Below are positions 36,983 to 46,743 of a stretch of 64,000 nt of DNA, one piece after another. The stretch comes from Maribacter sp. PR1 (GTDB taxonomy: Bacteria > Bacteroidota > Bacteroidia > Flavobacteriales > Flavobacteriaceae): positions 496,001 to 560,000 of the forward strand of contig NZ_JAQPCG010000001.1 in assembly GCF_028464145.1 (NCBI RefSeq), written 5' to 3'. The position numbers and the translations under genes are program-made. Each line of letters begins with the position of its first letter. Positions within the stretch are counted from its first letter, which is position 1. The notes beneath the pieces were generated by a model. That model saw nothing but the letters and a program-made list of their open reading frames with translations. It was not told the DNA's origin and made no database searches.

Positions 36983-37870
36983 TCATGAATCAAATAATAG
37001 GTCCATACAGTTTTGAAGCACCGGATTCCTATTTTCTTTCTTCCATATTACCGATAACAAAGCCCTTTGTTTAATGTCCTTAAGCTCAATAAACTTCACA
37101 CGCATTTGAAAACCATACTGTAAAGCTGTTGGTATGATGGCAATACCTAAATTATTCTCCACTAATTTAAAAATAGTCTGTGCATGGACGGATTTGTGGG
37201 ATACTTTAGGCACAAACCCAGCATCGGAACATATACTCATAATGGTTTCATAGTAATATGGACTATAATCCTGACTGAACAAAATGAAATTATCCTCCAC
37301 AAATCGCTCCATTCCTTCATATTCCCTGGTGAGCATGGGATAACTTTCCGGAAGAACCAAAGAAAAAGTGTCCTTGAAAACGGTCTTTTTATTCAATGCT
37401 GCCGGTACCTTCGCCAAACGAACAAACCCCATGTCCAATTCGTCCTTTAGCACTGCATCCACTTGGCTCAAATTGGAAAGCTCCTCCAAGGAAGTCTTAA
37501 TTCTGGGGAGTTTCTCCTTTAATTTCAATAACAAAGAAGGAATAACATCCTGCATGGCCGAACCAAGGAATCCAATTCTTACTTCACCAGTGTCTCCTCC
37601 TCCTATTAATTGCAACTGTCGTTTGGTCTCCTTCAAGTGTTTAAAAATATCCTCAGCTTGGTGTTTCAAGTAATGCCCGGCCGGTGTCAACGAAACTTTC
37701 TTTTTATCTCGTATAAAAAGTTCCGCCTGCAAAATGGCCTCCATTTGTTTTATTTGCCTTGATAAACCGGGTTGTGATATAAAAAGCTTCTCCGCGGCCC
37801 TTCTAAAATGAAGTTCTTCTGCTACGGCCAAAAAATAGGTAAGATGTCGTAATTCTATATGAGAACTCAT
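36983..37870 (-). CDS. LysR family transcriptional regulator, probable regulator of hut genes
   Basis: 295 residues. N-terminal winged helix-turn-helix (RHLTYFLAVAEELHFRRAAE, SQPGLSRQIKQME) and a two-lobed effector domain (about 90-295). It is divergent from hutH with 86 bp between start codons, the common layout of a LysR regulator and its target operon. A minus-strand -7 element TATTTTTG lies at 37894-37887, 17 nt before the start. Control of histidine degradation is inferred from position only; inducers of LysR-type hut regulators are often urocanate or histidine. Confidence 0.82.
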   Translation of the reverse strand: MSSHIELRHLTYFLAVAEELHFRRAAEKLFISQPGLSRQIKQMEAILQAELFIRDKKKVSLTPAGHYLKHQAEDIFKHLKETKRQLQLIGGGDTGEVRIGFLGSAMQDVIPSLLLKLKEKLPRIKTSLEELSNLSQVDAVLKDELDMGFVRLAKVPAALNKKTVFKDTFSLVLPESYPMLTREYEGMERFVEDNFILFSQDYSPYYYETIMSICSDAGFVPKVSHKSVHAQTIFKLVENNLGIAIIPTALQYGFQMRVKFIELKDIKQRALLSVIWKKENRNPVLQNCMDLLFDS

Positions 37871-37956
37871 GGTTATCGATTATTCACAAAAATAGTATTG
37901 GTAATTATCAAACATAACAAATATCTTTATAAGAGGAAAATCCAAAATAGTAGTTT

Positions 37957-39531
37957 GTGGAATCGAATTCATTTAAATTAGGAGAGGGTTGGCTAACAGC
38001 CGGAATTGCATTGAACATCTGCAAGGGAAAAACTGGTATAGTATTGGACCAAGCAAGTCGGGACAAGGTTGAAAATAGTTGGCGTATTGTACAAAAAATA
38101 GTGGATAAGGGAAATCCTGTATATGGTATAAACACTGGTTTTGGGCCCCTTTGTACTACCAAAATTTCCAAAGCGGAGACCAAAATATTACAAACCAATA
38201 TCCTAAAAAGTCATAGCGTAGGTGTAGGCAAACCTATTTCCATGGAATTGGTAAAAATCATGTTGATTTTAAAAGCCCATTCCTTGGCCAAGGGTTATTC
38301 GGGAATTGCTATCGCTACTTTGGAGCGTATTATCTGGCACATTGAACATGACGCTTTACCTATTGTTCCTTGTCAAGGTTCCGTTGGAGCGTCAGGAGAC
38401 TTAGCCCCATTATCCCATTTATTTTTGCCCCTTATTGGATTGGGGAAAGTTGTATATAAAAATAGAGTCATAGAAACAAAGGAATTGTTTCAAGTCACCG
38501 GTCTTTCTAAATTGGATTTAGGTCCAAAAGAAGGTTTGGCCTTGATAAACGGAACACAGTTTATAGCCGCGCACTCCGTAAAGGTGATAGAAAAACTTCA
38601 CTCCATACTTGCACAAGCGGATATCATTGGCGCCATGATGATAGAGGGTCTTCAAGGTTCCGTAAAACCATTTTATAAGGAACTTCATGGATTAAGGCCT
38701 TTTAAAGGTAATATTCATGTTGCCCGAAGGATAAAAAGACTATTAAAGGGTTCGGAGATCATGGAGGATCATATCGATTGTGATCGTGTACAAGATCCCT
38801 ATTCACTACGTTGTATGCCACAGGTGCATGGTGCATCCCGTAACACATGGCTACATTTGAAAGAATTGGTGGAAACGGAGTTAAATTCCGTTACCGATAA
38901 TCCTGTAATCATTGATGAGGAACTAACTATTAGCGGTGGTAATTTTCATGGCCAACCTCTGGCTATGGCATTGGATTATGCCTGTTTGGCCGCTTCAGAA
39001 ATAGGGAATATTTCGGATAGGCGCATCTATTTAGCTTTGGAAGGCAATAGCCCGGGAGTCCCCAAACTGCTAATGAAAGATACGGGTATCAATTCCGGTT
39101 ATATGATTCTACAATATACCAGTGCCGCCTTGGCCAGTGAGAATAAAGGCCTGTGTTTTCCATCCAGCGCGGATAGTATTCCAACCTCCTTAGGACAAGA
39201 AGACCATGTAAGTATGGGGTCTATAGGGGGAAGAAAGGCTTTACGGGTCATTAAGAACGTTGAAAAGATATTGGCCATTGAATTATTGACAGCAGCCCAG
39301 GCTTTTGAATTTCGTAAGCCCATGAAATCAGGTATATTTCTAGATGAAATTCATAAAACAGTTAGAAAAAAGGTATCGTTTGCAGATAAGGATCGGGTAT
39401 TTTCGGATGACATAGAAAAAGGGATTGAAATAATTAGAAATAAAACGATTATTTCAGTAATAGATACTATTGAAAAGAAAAAGAACATATCACTCAAAAC
39501 CAAATATTCAGAACAATTTGAACACTATTAG
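37957..39531 (+). CDS. hutH: Histidine ammonia-lyase
   Basis: 524 residues from GTG 37957. The MIO cofactor triad Ala-Ser-Gly is in GSVGASGDLAPLSH, with YGINTGFGPL and MPQVHGASRNT as further family motifs. It deaminates histidine to urocanate, the first step of the hut pathway. It heads hutH-I-U-G, with 3 bp to hutI. The protein is slightly longer than the typical about 505 residues because of a Lys-rich C-terminal tail. Confidence 0.95.
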   Translation: MESNSFKLGEGWLTAGIALNICKGKTGIVLDQASRDKVENSWRIVQKIVDKGNPVYGINTGFGPLCTTKISKAETKILQTNILKSHSVGVGKPISMELVKIMLILKAHSLAKGYSGIAIATLERIIWHIEHDALPIVPCQGSVGASGDLAPLSHLFLPLIGLGKVVYKNRVIETKELFQVTGLSKLDLGPKEGLALINGTQFIAAHSVKVIEKLHSILAQADIIGAMMIEGLQGSVKPFYKELHGLRPFKGNIHVARRIKRLLKGSEIMEDHIDCDRVQDPYSLRCMPQVHGASRNTWLHLKELVETELNSVTDNPVIIDEELTISGGNFHGQPLAMALDYACLAASEIGNISDRRIYLALEGNSPGVPKLLMKDTGINSGYMILQYTSAALASENKGLCFPSSADSIPTSLGQEDHVSMGSIGGRKALRVIKNVEKILAIELLTAAQAFEFRKPMKSGIFLDEIHKTVRKKVSFADKDRVFSDDIEKGIEIIRNKTIISVIDTIEKKKNISLKTKYSEQFEHY

Positions 39532-39534
39532 AGT

Positions 39535-40785
39535 ATGAACGAACTAAAACTAATTGGACCGCTCAGACAACTTCTCACTATGGAGGCGCTACCTTTGAAA
39601 GGCTCACTTTCGGATAGCCAGCTTCAAATTGTAGAGCAGGCAGGTATATTGATTTCTGAGGGAAAGATTTTAGCCACGGGACCTTTTGAACGCTTAAAAA
39701 ATGATTATTCCAAAGCTGAATTATACGAACTAAAAGGAGACCATGTATGTCTTCCTGGTTTTATAGACGCCCATACCCATATTTGTTTTGGGGGAAACCG
39801 GGCAAACGATTATGCTTTACGGAATTCGGGAAAAACGTATTTGGAAATTGCCAAGTCGGGAGGCGGTATTTGGGATACGGTGACGCAAACAAGAAAGGCA
39901 GGTAAAGCGGAATTAATCAAGAAAACAACAAAACTGGCCAATCGCCATCTCAAAACCGGAGTAACCACTTTGGAAGTAAAAAGTGGATATGGTCTTTCGG
40001 TGGACGAGGAAATCAAAATGCTGGAGGTAATTAAGGAGGCGAACAATACAATTCCATCGGATTTAATAGCTACCTGTCTAGCCGCTCATATGTTTCCAAA
40101 AGATTATGTAGGAACCAAACAGGAGTATTTGGAGGAACTATCGACTTGCCTTTTACCAAAGATAAAAGAAGAAAGCCTAGCGAATAGAATTGATGCCTTT
40201 ATTGAGGAAAGTGCCTTTACAGCAGAAGATATTGCTCCCTATTTTAGTAGTGCAAAAAAACTCGGTTTTGATATTACCGTACATGCAGACCAATTTACAA
40301 CGGGTGGCAGTAAGGTTGCCGTTGACTTTGGAGCAATTAGTGCCGATCATTTGGAAGCAAGTACGAATGAAGAGATTAAATTGCTGGCCCAAAGCAACAC
40401 CATTGCAACGGCCTTACCCGGGGCATCGCTTGGACTTGGTTGTGGTTTTACTCCAGCCAGAAAATTATTGGATGCCGGAGCTACTCTGGCTATCGCCAGT
40501 GATCATAACCCCGGCTCTGCCCCTATGGGTGACTTGTTGACCCAAGCTGCCATTTTAGGAGCTTTTGAAAAACTATCCAATGCAGAAGTTTTGGCCGGAA
40601 TTACGATAAGAGCAGCTGCGGCACTCAATCTAAAGGACAGGGGCAAACTAGCCAAAGGTATGTTGGCGGATTTTAGCCTTTTTCATACGAACAACTACCA
40701 AGAAATTCTCTACAACCAAGGAAATTTAAAACCCTGTATGGTTTGGAAGGAAGGAAATTTAGTTTTTAATAAACACAAGACTTGA
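39535..40785 (+). CDS. hutI: Imidazolonepropionase
   Basis: 416 residues of the amidohydrolase superfamily: metal-binding HxH in GFIDAHTHICFGG, a later VHADQF and catalytic DHNPGSAP. It hydrolyses 4-imidazolone-5-propionate to N-formimidoyl-L-glutamate, the third step of histidine degradation. It begins 3 bp after hutH, and its stop TGA overlaps the ATG of hutU (ATGA-type overlap). Confidence 0.94.
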   Translation: MNELKLIGPLRQLLTMEALPLKGSLSDSQLQIVEQAGILISEGKILATGPFERLKNDYSKAELYELKGDHVCLPGFIDAHTHICFGGNRANDYALRNSGKTYLEIAKSGGGIWDTVTQTRKAGKAELIKKTTKLANRHLKTGVTTLEVKSGYGLSVDEEIKMLEVIKEANNTIPSDLIATCLAAHMFPKDYVGTKQEYLEELSTCLLPKIKEESLANRIDAFIEESAFTAEDIAPYFSSAKKLGFDITVHADQFTTGGSKVAVDFGAISADHLEASTNEEIKLLAQSNTIATALPGASLGLGCGFTPARKLLDAGATLAIASDHNPGSAPMGDLLTQAAILGAFEKLSNAEVLAGITIRAAAALNLKDRGKLAKGMLADFSLFHTNNYQEILYNQGNLKPCMVWKEGNLVFNKHKT

Positions 40786-42791
40786 TGGATTTTAAGACAG
40801 AAATTTTAACCGGTATACCAAACAAATTACCTAGTAAGAAAAAACGTTCGAACACACGTAGCCATGCACCAAAAAGAAAGGATATGCTATCCTTGGAAGA
40901 AAAGAAATTGGCCATACGAAATGCCCTTCGTTATTTCCCTAAGGAATGGCACCTAGAATTAGCCAAGGAATTTGCTAAGGAACTCGAAGAATTTGGTCGT
41001 ATATATATGTATCGTTTTATACCGAACTATACCATGTATGCCCGACCAATTTCCGAATATCCAGCAAAAAGTGCACAAGCAGCAGCGATAATGCTGATGA
41101 TTCAGAACAATTTGAATCCAGATGTGGCGCAACACCCGGAAGAATTAATCACATATGGTGGAAACGGTGCCGTTTTCCAAAACTGGGCGCAATACTTGCT
41201 GACTATGCAGTTTTTAGCTACTATGACAGATGAGCAAACACTTCATATCTATTCGGGTCATCCCATGGGACTGTTCCCCTCCTCAAAAAATGCACCAAGA
41301 GTTGTCGTAACTAATGGAATGATGATTCCAAATCATTCCAAACCGGACGACTGGGAAATATACAATGCGCTGGGGGTAACCCAATATGGTCAAATGACGG
41401 CTGGTTCTTACATGTATATTGGCCCGCAAGGCATTGTACATGGTACTACAATTACAGTAATGAATGCGTTTAGAAAAGTATTAAAGGAAGGTGAGTCTTC
41501 TAAAGGTAAAATATTCCTGACCGCTGGTCTAGGTGGTATGAGTGGTGCTCAACCTAAAGCAGGGAATATTGCCGAATGTATTACCATTTGTGCAGAAGTA
41601 AACTCCAGTGCCGCCCAAAAGAGATTTGAACAAGGCTGGGTAGACGAGCTACTGGAGGATATCGATCAATTGGTGGAACGAATTAAATTGGCAGTCAAAA
41701 ACCAAGAAGTTGTTTCCATTGCTTATATCGGCAATGTGGTTCATGTTTGGGAGCGACTATACGAAGAGAATATTTTTGTCCATTTGGGATCTGACCAAAC
41801 CTCATTACACAATCCTTGGGCCGGAGGCTATTATCCTGTGGACCTTGGTTTTGAAGAATCCAACGAACTTATGAGTTCCAACCCGAAACTTTTTAAGGAA
41901 AAAGTCCAAAATTCCCTGAGAAGACACGCCGAAGCCATCAACAAACATACGGCAATGGGTTGTTACTTTTTTGATTATGGCAATGCCTTTCTATTGGAAG
42001 CATCAAGAGCTGGTGCGGACGTGATGGCGGAAAACAGAATTGATTTCAAATATCCTTCCTATGTACAGGATATTTTAGGGCCTATGTGTTTTGATTATGG
42101 GTTTGGCCCTTTCCGATGGGTTTGTACTTCGGGCAAACCGGAAGATTTACGCAAAACGGACCAAATTGCCTTGAAGGTGATGCGAGAAATAAAAACAGGC
42201 GCACCCAGAGAAATTCAACAACAGATGCAGGACAATATTAAATGGATAGAGGAGGCTGAAAAAAATAAATTAGTGGTGGGTTCGCAAGCCAGAATACTCT
42301 ATGCCGATGCCGAGGGAAGGGCTTCCATAGCGGAAGAGTTTAATTGGTCCGTAAAATCTGGTGAAATTTCGGCTCCTATCGTTTTGGGTCGAGATCACCA
42401 TGATGTAAGTGGAACGGATAGTCCTTATCGGGAAACCAGTAATATTTACGATGGCAGCAAATTTACGGCAGACATGTCCATTCACAATGTAATTGGTGAC
42501 AGTTTTAGAGGAGCAACTTGGGTATCTATTCACAATGGCGGTGGCGTAGGATGGGGGGAAGTCATCAATGGAGGTTTTGGTATGGTTTTGGACGGCTCCG
42601 AAACTACCTCAAGAAAACTAAAGAGTATGCTTTTCTTTGATGTAAACAACGGTATCGCGAGAAGAAGTTGGGCCAGGAATAAAGAAGCTATTTTTGCCCT
42701 TAAAAGGGAGATGAAAAGGACTCCAGAATTAAAAATAAATTTACCTAACTTCGTAGAGAATTCCTTAATCAACAGTCTTTTTGGTAAGTAA
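40785..42791 (+). CDS. hutU: Urocanate hydratase
   Basis: 668 residues from ATG 40785, which overlaps the hutI stop; a TTG one codon earlier is less likely. NAD-binding and active-site motifs include YGGNGAVFQNWAQYLLTMQ, GLGGMSGAQPKAG, FFDYGNAFLLEASRAGA and HNGGGVGWGEVINGGFG. It converts urocanate to imidazolonepropionate. It is about 100 residues longer than the classical enzyme of about 560, as in other Bacteroidota. A weak hairpin follows the stop codon. Confidence 0.94.
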   Translation: MDFKTEILTGIPNKLPSKKKRSNTRSHAPKRKDMLSLEEKKLAIRNALRYFPKEWHLELAKEFAKELEEFGRIYMYRFIPNYTMYARPISEYPAKSAQAAAIMLMIQNNLNPDVAQHPEELITYGGNGAVFQNWAQYLLTMQFLATMTDEQTLHIYSGHPMGLFPSSKNAPRVVVTNGMMIPNHSKPDDWEIYNALGVTQYGQMTAGSYMYIGPQGIVHGTTITVMNAFRKVLKEGESSKGKIFLTAGLGGMSGAQPKAGNIAECITICAEVNSSAAQKRFEQGWVDELLEDIDQLVERIKLAVKNQEVVSIAYIGNVVHVWERLYEENIFVHLGSDQTSLHNPWAGGYYPVDLGFEESNELMSSNPKLFKEKVQNSLRRHAEAINKHTAMGCYFFDYGNAFLLEASRAGADVMAENRIDFKYPSYVQDILGPMCFDYGFGPFRWVCTSGKPEDLRKTDQIALKVMREIKTGAPREIQQQMQDNIKWIEEAEKNKLVVGSQARILYADAEGRASIAEEFNWSVKSGEISAPIVLGRDHHDVSGTDSPYRETSNIYDGSKFTADMSIHNVIGDSFRGATWVSIHNGGGVGWGEVINGGFGMVLDGSETTSRKLKSMLFFDVNNGIARRSWARNKEAIFALKREMKRTPELKINLPNFVENSLINSLFGK

Positions 42792-42812
42792 ACCTTTAAT
42801 TTTAAAAGGTTT
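42790..42812 (+). terminator. Weak hairpin after hutU
   Basis: AAACCTTT / AAAAGGTTT stem (42790-42797 / 42804-42812) starting inside the stop codon, with an AT-rich loop and no clear T run. It may partly terminate or stabilise the hutHIU message before hutG, which starts 145 bp downstream. Confidence 0.35.
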
Positions 42813-42936
42813 AGTAAAATATTATTCACCCTTGAAGAATTAACGTAAAGAAAAATCAATGGTTAATGAATTATCAATTCTGTGAATAATTCTTCAGCCT
42901 AGAATCATTTTTTTTATAGTTGAGCAATAAGAAATT

Positions 42937-43911
42937 ATGAGTGATTATTCAGAAACATTAAATAGTTTGTATTCGGGAAGAAAGTCCGAAAAAGAATTGT
43001 ACCTGCATGAAAAAATTTCTTGTACAACCCCAACAAGTTTGGATATTGAAACAATATCCAGAGCGTTTGCTATTTTAGGGTATTCCTGTGAAGAAGGAGT
43101 TAAAAGAAACCAAGGTCGCATTGGAACTGCAAAAGGCCCAGATGCTATACGACAACAATTGGGGCGCCTTCCGAACCACTTAAAAAATGATTGCAAAATA
43201 TATGATGTAGGAAGTGTTTACTGTACCGGTGGGGATTTGGAGAAAACACAAGAACACCTAACGGAAACTCTAACCGAAATCATGGACAAAAATCATTTCC
43301 CTATAGTTCTTGGTGGTGGTCATGATATGGCTTATGGCACATATACAGGTCTTAAAAAACATCTCAATAAAACAAAATCTATAGGTATCATAAATTTTGA
43401 TGCACATTTCGACTTAAGAAATAACGAAGTTGAAGACAATCAAGTTCCCAGTAATTCTGGCACCCCATTTTTCCAAATAGCCCAAGACTGTACAATAGAT
43501 GATTCCCCATTTAAATATTTATGTTTAGGCATTAGAAAGGATGCTAACGACCGAACCTTGTTTGAGACAGCGAAGAATTTGGGTGTACAATATATTATGA
43601 GGGACACCTTTAGAATTCAATTTCATAATGAAATAAATGCTTGGATAAACGCATTTACAAATAGTGTTGATCACGTCTACGTAACCATAGACCTCGATGG
43701 TTTTTCATCTGCTTATGCTCCTGGGGTAAGTGCCCCTTCGCCTATGGGTTTTACTCCAGATGTTGTCTTGGAGTCCTTAAAAACCATAATGGGTTCCGGC
43801 AAACTCAAGGCCTTGGATATTGCAGAATTAAATCCAGATTTCGATGTTGACAATCAGACTGCTAAACTTGCCGCTTCCCTTGTACATTACGTTATCCACA
43901 ATCTTCCTTAA
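42937..43911 (+). CDS. hutG: Formimidoylglutamase
   Basis: 324 residues of the ureohydrolase (arginase) superfamily with binuclear Mn ligands in GGGHDMAYG, NFDAHFDLR and TIDLDGFSSAYAPG. In this context it hydrolyses N-formimidoyl-glutamate to glutamate and formamide, completing histidine degradation. It is 145 bp after hutU and may have its own promoter; a TATAGTTGAG-like element upstream is not a good consensus match. Confidence 0.9.
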   Translation: MSDYSETLNSLYSGRKSEKELYLHEKISCTTPTSLDIETISRAFAILGYSCEEGVKRNQGRIGTAKGPDAIRQQLGRLPNHLKNDCKIYDVGSVYCTGGDLEKTQEHLTETLTEIMDKNHFPIVLGGGHDMAYGTYTGLKKHLNKTKSIGIINFDAHFDLRNNEVEDNQVPSNSGTPFFQIAQDCTIDDSPFKYLCLGIRKDANDRTLFETAKNLGVQYIMRDTFRIQFHNEINAWINAFTNSVDHVYVTIDLDGFSSAYAPGVSAPSPMGFTPDVVLESLKTIMGSGKLKALDIAELNPDFDVDNQTAKLAASLVHYVIHNLP

Positions 43912-44274
43912 GAGACCTCACAGAAAACAAAAAAAGCCTCCCAAATGGAAAGCCTTTCATTGGTTATCATTAGTTTAAAAACTAATCAATACCATGGTCC
44001 CAAAATTTCTTTTGAGACACAACACAACAGGACAAAGATAAGAAAGGTAATTCAATATTTCACTTTGCCCTTGAAATAATCAATGACAAAGTGTTTCATT
44101 TCTTCTAGCACTGGTAATTTGCCTACTTCTTATTTAATCGTTTAATTACTTTTTTATTAGATATATATCGGATACGAGGATAGTTATCGAAAATAATCAC
44201 GGCTAAACGAGACTTCGTAGCTACGTAGACTTCTACTTGTAAATTGTTCGTCCAAATCCACCTAAACCTACCTG
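43912..44274. other. Intergenic region, 363 bp, no gene seen
   Basis: Contains a degenerate A-run hairpin (about 43928-43960), an AT-rich inverted repeat ATTAGTTT-AA-AAACTAAT (about 43969-43986), and a 10-bp palindrome CGTAGCTACG (44216-44225) flanked by direct repeats of AGACTTC, 50 bp before the lipoprotein gene. The last could be a protein-binding site. No coding potential noted on either strand. Confidence 0.4.
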
Positions 44275-45480
44275 ATGAATTTCAAGTTCAGTCTTCTAAC
44301 CATTGTCTTTATTTCTATTATCTCCTGTCAAAAAGATGGCGTTACTACGATTCATGAAGACCTTCAGGTTGTGCTAGATGAAGCGATGGAAAACAACCCA
44401 ACCGGATTACACGAAAAAGTTTCATCTCCCAATCTAGACCTAACCAACTGGATTCAAAATAGACAGCAGTCGACCGGACTTTTGGAAAGTTCTGAAAATT
44501 CTGACTTCACTTCCCTGTACGATAATGCCTTGGCAGCTATTTTTTTTATAAACGAGGGGCAAAAAGAAAACGCCGAAAAAATATTCGACTATTACCTATC
44601 GATAAGTGAAACAGAACTTCAACAAAATGGAGGTTTTTACCAGTTCAGGAAATCCGATGGAACACATCCGGAAAGGATTTGGATGGGAGACAATGCCTGG
44701 ATATTAATTGCATTGAACCATTATTCGGATAAATATCAATCATCTCAATATGATAACCTAGCACAACAATTAGAAAATTGGTTGCGTTCCCTACAGGTTG
44801 AAGGAGGGGGCTTACTGGGCGGTATTAATTCGGATGGCTCTGAAATACCCTTAGTTACCGAAGGGGTTATAACTGCTTTCCATGCCGTAAGGGGATATGA
44901 TGAATTTCATAAAAATATTTTATTCTTCTTAGGTCAGAATAGATGGGACGCGGACTTGGGTTTATTAATGGCATGGCCAGAAAATCCTGAGTACACTTAT
45001 GCCCTTGACGTACTTTCTTTGAGTAAAGGTATTTTTAAGGATTTATCGGATGATGTACTTTTTCAAGCCAACCGATTTCTAAACGAACAAACAGCAACAA
45101 TTACCGGAGAAACTATATCCGGATATTGTTTCGATGAAGATAAGGATGTTGTTTGGTTAGAGGGTACAGCTCAAATGGCCGTTGCTTTTAATGGAATACA
45201 AAGGTTCGACCTTTCAAAAAAAATCATTGACAATTTAGAAAAAACAATCATAAATAGTACTATAACACAGAATTCGAAAGGTCTTCCATACACAGCAAAT
45301 TACGGAACCTCCTATGGAGAAAGTATGTTATGGGATCATACCGACATTACCCCTGCCCTTTCCGCTACCATTTGGTATAGTTTTGCCAAAACTGGCTTTA
45401 ACCCTTTTCAACTGGACCAAAAAAGCATGATTCCCGAAGAGGATAAATTTTGGTTACAAAATCAAACGGCCAAGTTTTAA
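44275..45480 (+). CDS. Lipoprotein with predicted six-hairpin (alpha/alpha toroid) glycosidase-like fold
   Basis: 401 residues. Lipoprotein signal with lipobox IISC (Cys18). The remainder is helical with recurring aromatic motifs: DNALAAIFFINEG, WMGDNAWILIALNHY, TEGVITAFHAVRGYDEF, YTYALDVLSLSKG and VWLEGTAQMAVAFNGI. The repeating helix-hairpin pattern, with Trp/Asp/Glu at turn positions, resembles six-hairpin glycosidases and related toroid proteins, but I cannot assign a family or catalytic residues. It is followed 51 bp later by a small membrane protein on the same strand. Confidence 0.6.
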   Translation: MNFKFSLLTIVFISIISCQKDGVTTIHEDLQVVLDEAMENNPTGLHEKVSSPNLDLTNWIQNRQQSTGLLESSENSDFTSLYDNALAAIFFINEGQKENAEKIFDYYLSISETELQQNGGFYQFRKSDGTHPERIWMGDNAWILIALNHYSDKYQSSQYDNLAQQLENWLRSLQVEGGGLLGGINSDGSEIPLVTEGVITAFHAVRGYDEFHKNILFFLGQNRWDADLGLLMAWPENPEYTYALDVLSLSKGIFKDLSDDVLFQANRFLNEQTATITGETISGYCFDEDKDVVWLEGTAQMAVAFNGIQRFDLSKKIIDNLEKTIINSTITQNSKGLPYTANYGTSYGESMLWDHTDITPALSATIWYSFAKTGFNPFQLDQKSMIPEEDKFWLQNQTAKF

Positions 45481-45531
45481 AATACCTTTAACGCTATCAT
45501 TACAAGCTTTAAGCTATCTTAAGCATAAAAA

Positions 45532-45759
45532 ATGAAAGATTCTATTTACGTTTGGGTATTGATTACAACCTTGGCACTAGTAACGGTAACTATTATGTCG
45601 GTCATGAACTTCCCCTTTAATTGGGTATTTTATGGTACCATTTTAGGACAAACACTTATAATTTTTATGGTGTATAAGGTATTGACCGAAAACTATAGCA
45701 CAAACAAGACCTTCGAAGATTTTTATGAAGACGCACCTATTGGCGATAGGCTTAATTAG
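45532..45759 (+). CDS. Small two-span membrane protein, unknown function
   Basis: 75 residues: hydrophobic helices at about 7-24 and 30-49, then a charged tail ending FEDFYEDAPIGDRLN. No family recognised. Its 3' end overlaps the convergent universal stress protein gene by 8 bp. Position next to the cbb3 oxidase island suggests, but does not show, a respiratory connection. Confidence 0.65.
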   Translation: MKDSIYVWVLITTLALVTVTIMSVMNFPFNWVFYGTILGQTLIIFMVYKVLTENYSTNKTFEDFYEDAPIGDRLN

Positions 45760-46657
45760 ACATTAGAACATTATCTCGATTATTCGTTTCGGTAAAATTA
45801 GAGGCCATACCCAATTCTGGAATTACCAACAAAGGTATTTGCGTATGAAAGGCAACCCTTTTTACAACAGGCTCCCTGATTAATTGTTCCATATAACTGT
45901 GTTGATAGTTCAACATGGCCAAAAGATGAATATCCATTTCTTTGGAGAATAGTTCCAATGTTTTTGAAATGGAGTTCAATTCCGAAACGGTATGGACATA
46001 GTGCTCTACATCGCCCAAATACTTGCGTAACATATCCAAATTAAATTGCTGAAGTTCCGTTAAGGTTTTTATTTGGTATTGAACATGAACAATCCGTACC
46101 GTAGCATCAAATAGTTTTGCCAACTCGATCAGTGGTCTCAGTTCCGACTTAGTATAAAATCGTGTAAAGTCAGTAGCAAAGGCAATCTCCGTCGGTTTTT
46201 TAAAATCAAAATTTTGGGGTATGGCCAATACAGGACAATCCTTTACGGATTTTATGACCCGTACTGCATTACTTCCCATAAACACCTCTTCCATTCCGGT
46301 TGCGCCCGTTGTTCCCATGATAACTAAATCAATGTTGTGGGTGGATATACTTTCTAAAACCTCATCTACCAACAGACTAAATGATGATATAGTTTTAAAA
46401 TGATGCTTTTCATTGTTGAATTCCTTTTTAACTCGAATTAAAAGGTCATCCAATCCTTTTTTAGAATACTTTGCAGCGCTATTGGCCATCATATTTTCCT
46501 CAAAAGAGGCAGCCATGAATCGACTTCCGGCAATAGCAGGGGTATAGGTATTCAATAAATGAAAATTACATTCCTGACCCCAAAACATGGATATCGCATA
46601 CCGCAAGGCATTACATGAATTCTCTGAAAAGTCTGTGGGTATTAAAATATTTTTCAT
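45752..46657 (-). CDS. Tandem-domain universal stress protein
   Basis: 301 residues with two UspA-like domains (about 1-145 and 150-290). Domain 1 starts MKNILIPTDFSENSCNALRYA and carries the nucleotide-binding-type loop MGTTGATGMEEVFMGSNA; domain 2 is more divergent. Its promoter has an Fnr-type box and -7 element in the same geometry as the cbb3 genes, so induction under low oxygen is inferred, as known for several Usp proteins in other bacteria. Confidence 0.85.
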   Translation of the reverse strand: MKNILIPTDFSENSCNALRYAISMFWGQECNFHLLNTYTPAIAGSRFMAASFEENMMANSAAKYSKKGLDDLLIRVKKEFNNEKHHFKTISSFSLLVDEVLESISTHNIDLVIMGTTGATGMEEVFMGSNAVRVIKSVKDCPVLAIPQNFDFKKPTEIAFATDFTRFYTKSELRPLIELAKLFDATVRIVHVQYQIKTLTELQQFNLDMLRKYLGDVEHYVHTVSELNSISKTLELFSKEMDIHLLAMLNYQHSYMEQLIREPVVKRVAFHTQIPLLVIPELGMASNFTETNNRDNVLMSN

Positions 46658-46681
46658 CCAATTTCATCTTTTTAACGATGA

Positions 46682-46724
46682 TAAAATTAGATGGCTTAGC
46701 CAAAGCAAACTATGACATATGTCA
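46682..46724 (-). promoter_or_regulatory. Fnr-type box and -7 element upstream of usp
   Basis: Palindrome TGACATATGTCA (46713-46724) and minus-strand TAATTTTA (46689-46682). The box centre is 33.5 bp upstream of the first T of TTTA, identical to four other promoters here. The usp start codon is 24 bp downstream of the -7 element. Confidence 0.75.
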
Positions 46725-46743
46725 GCTTTTAAAATTAGTGCAG

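Noticed and set aside
43928-43986. Possible terminator after hutG and an ATTAGT/ACTAAT dyad resembling the system 2 operators
   Set aside because: The hairpin pairs well only on the minus strand, where no gene ends, and the single dyad does not overlap a recognisable promoter; AT-rich chance matches are common.
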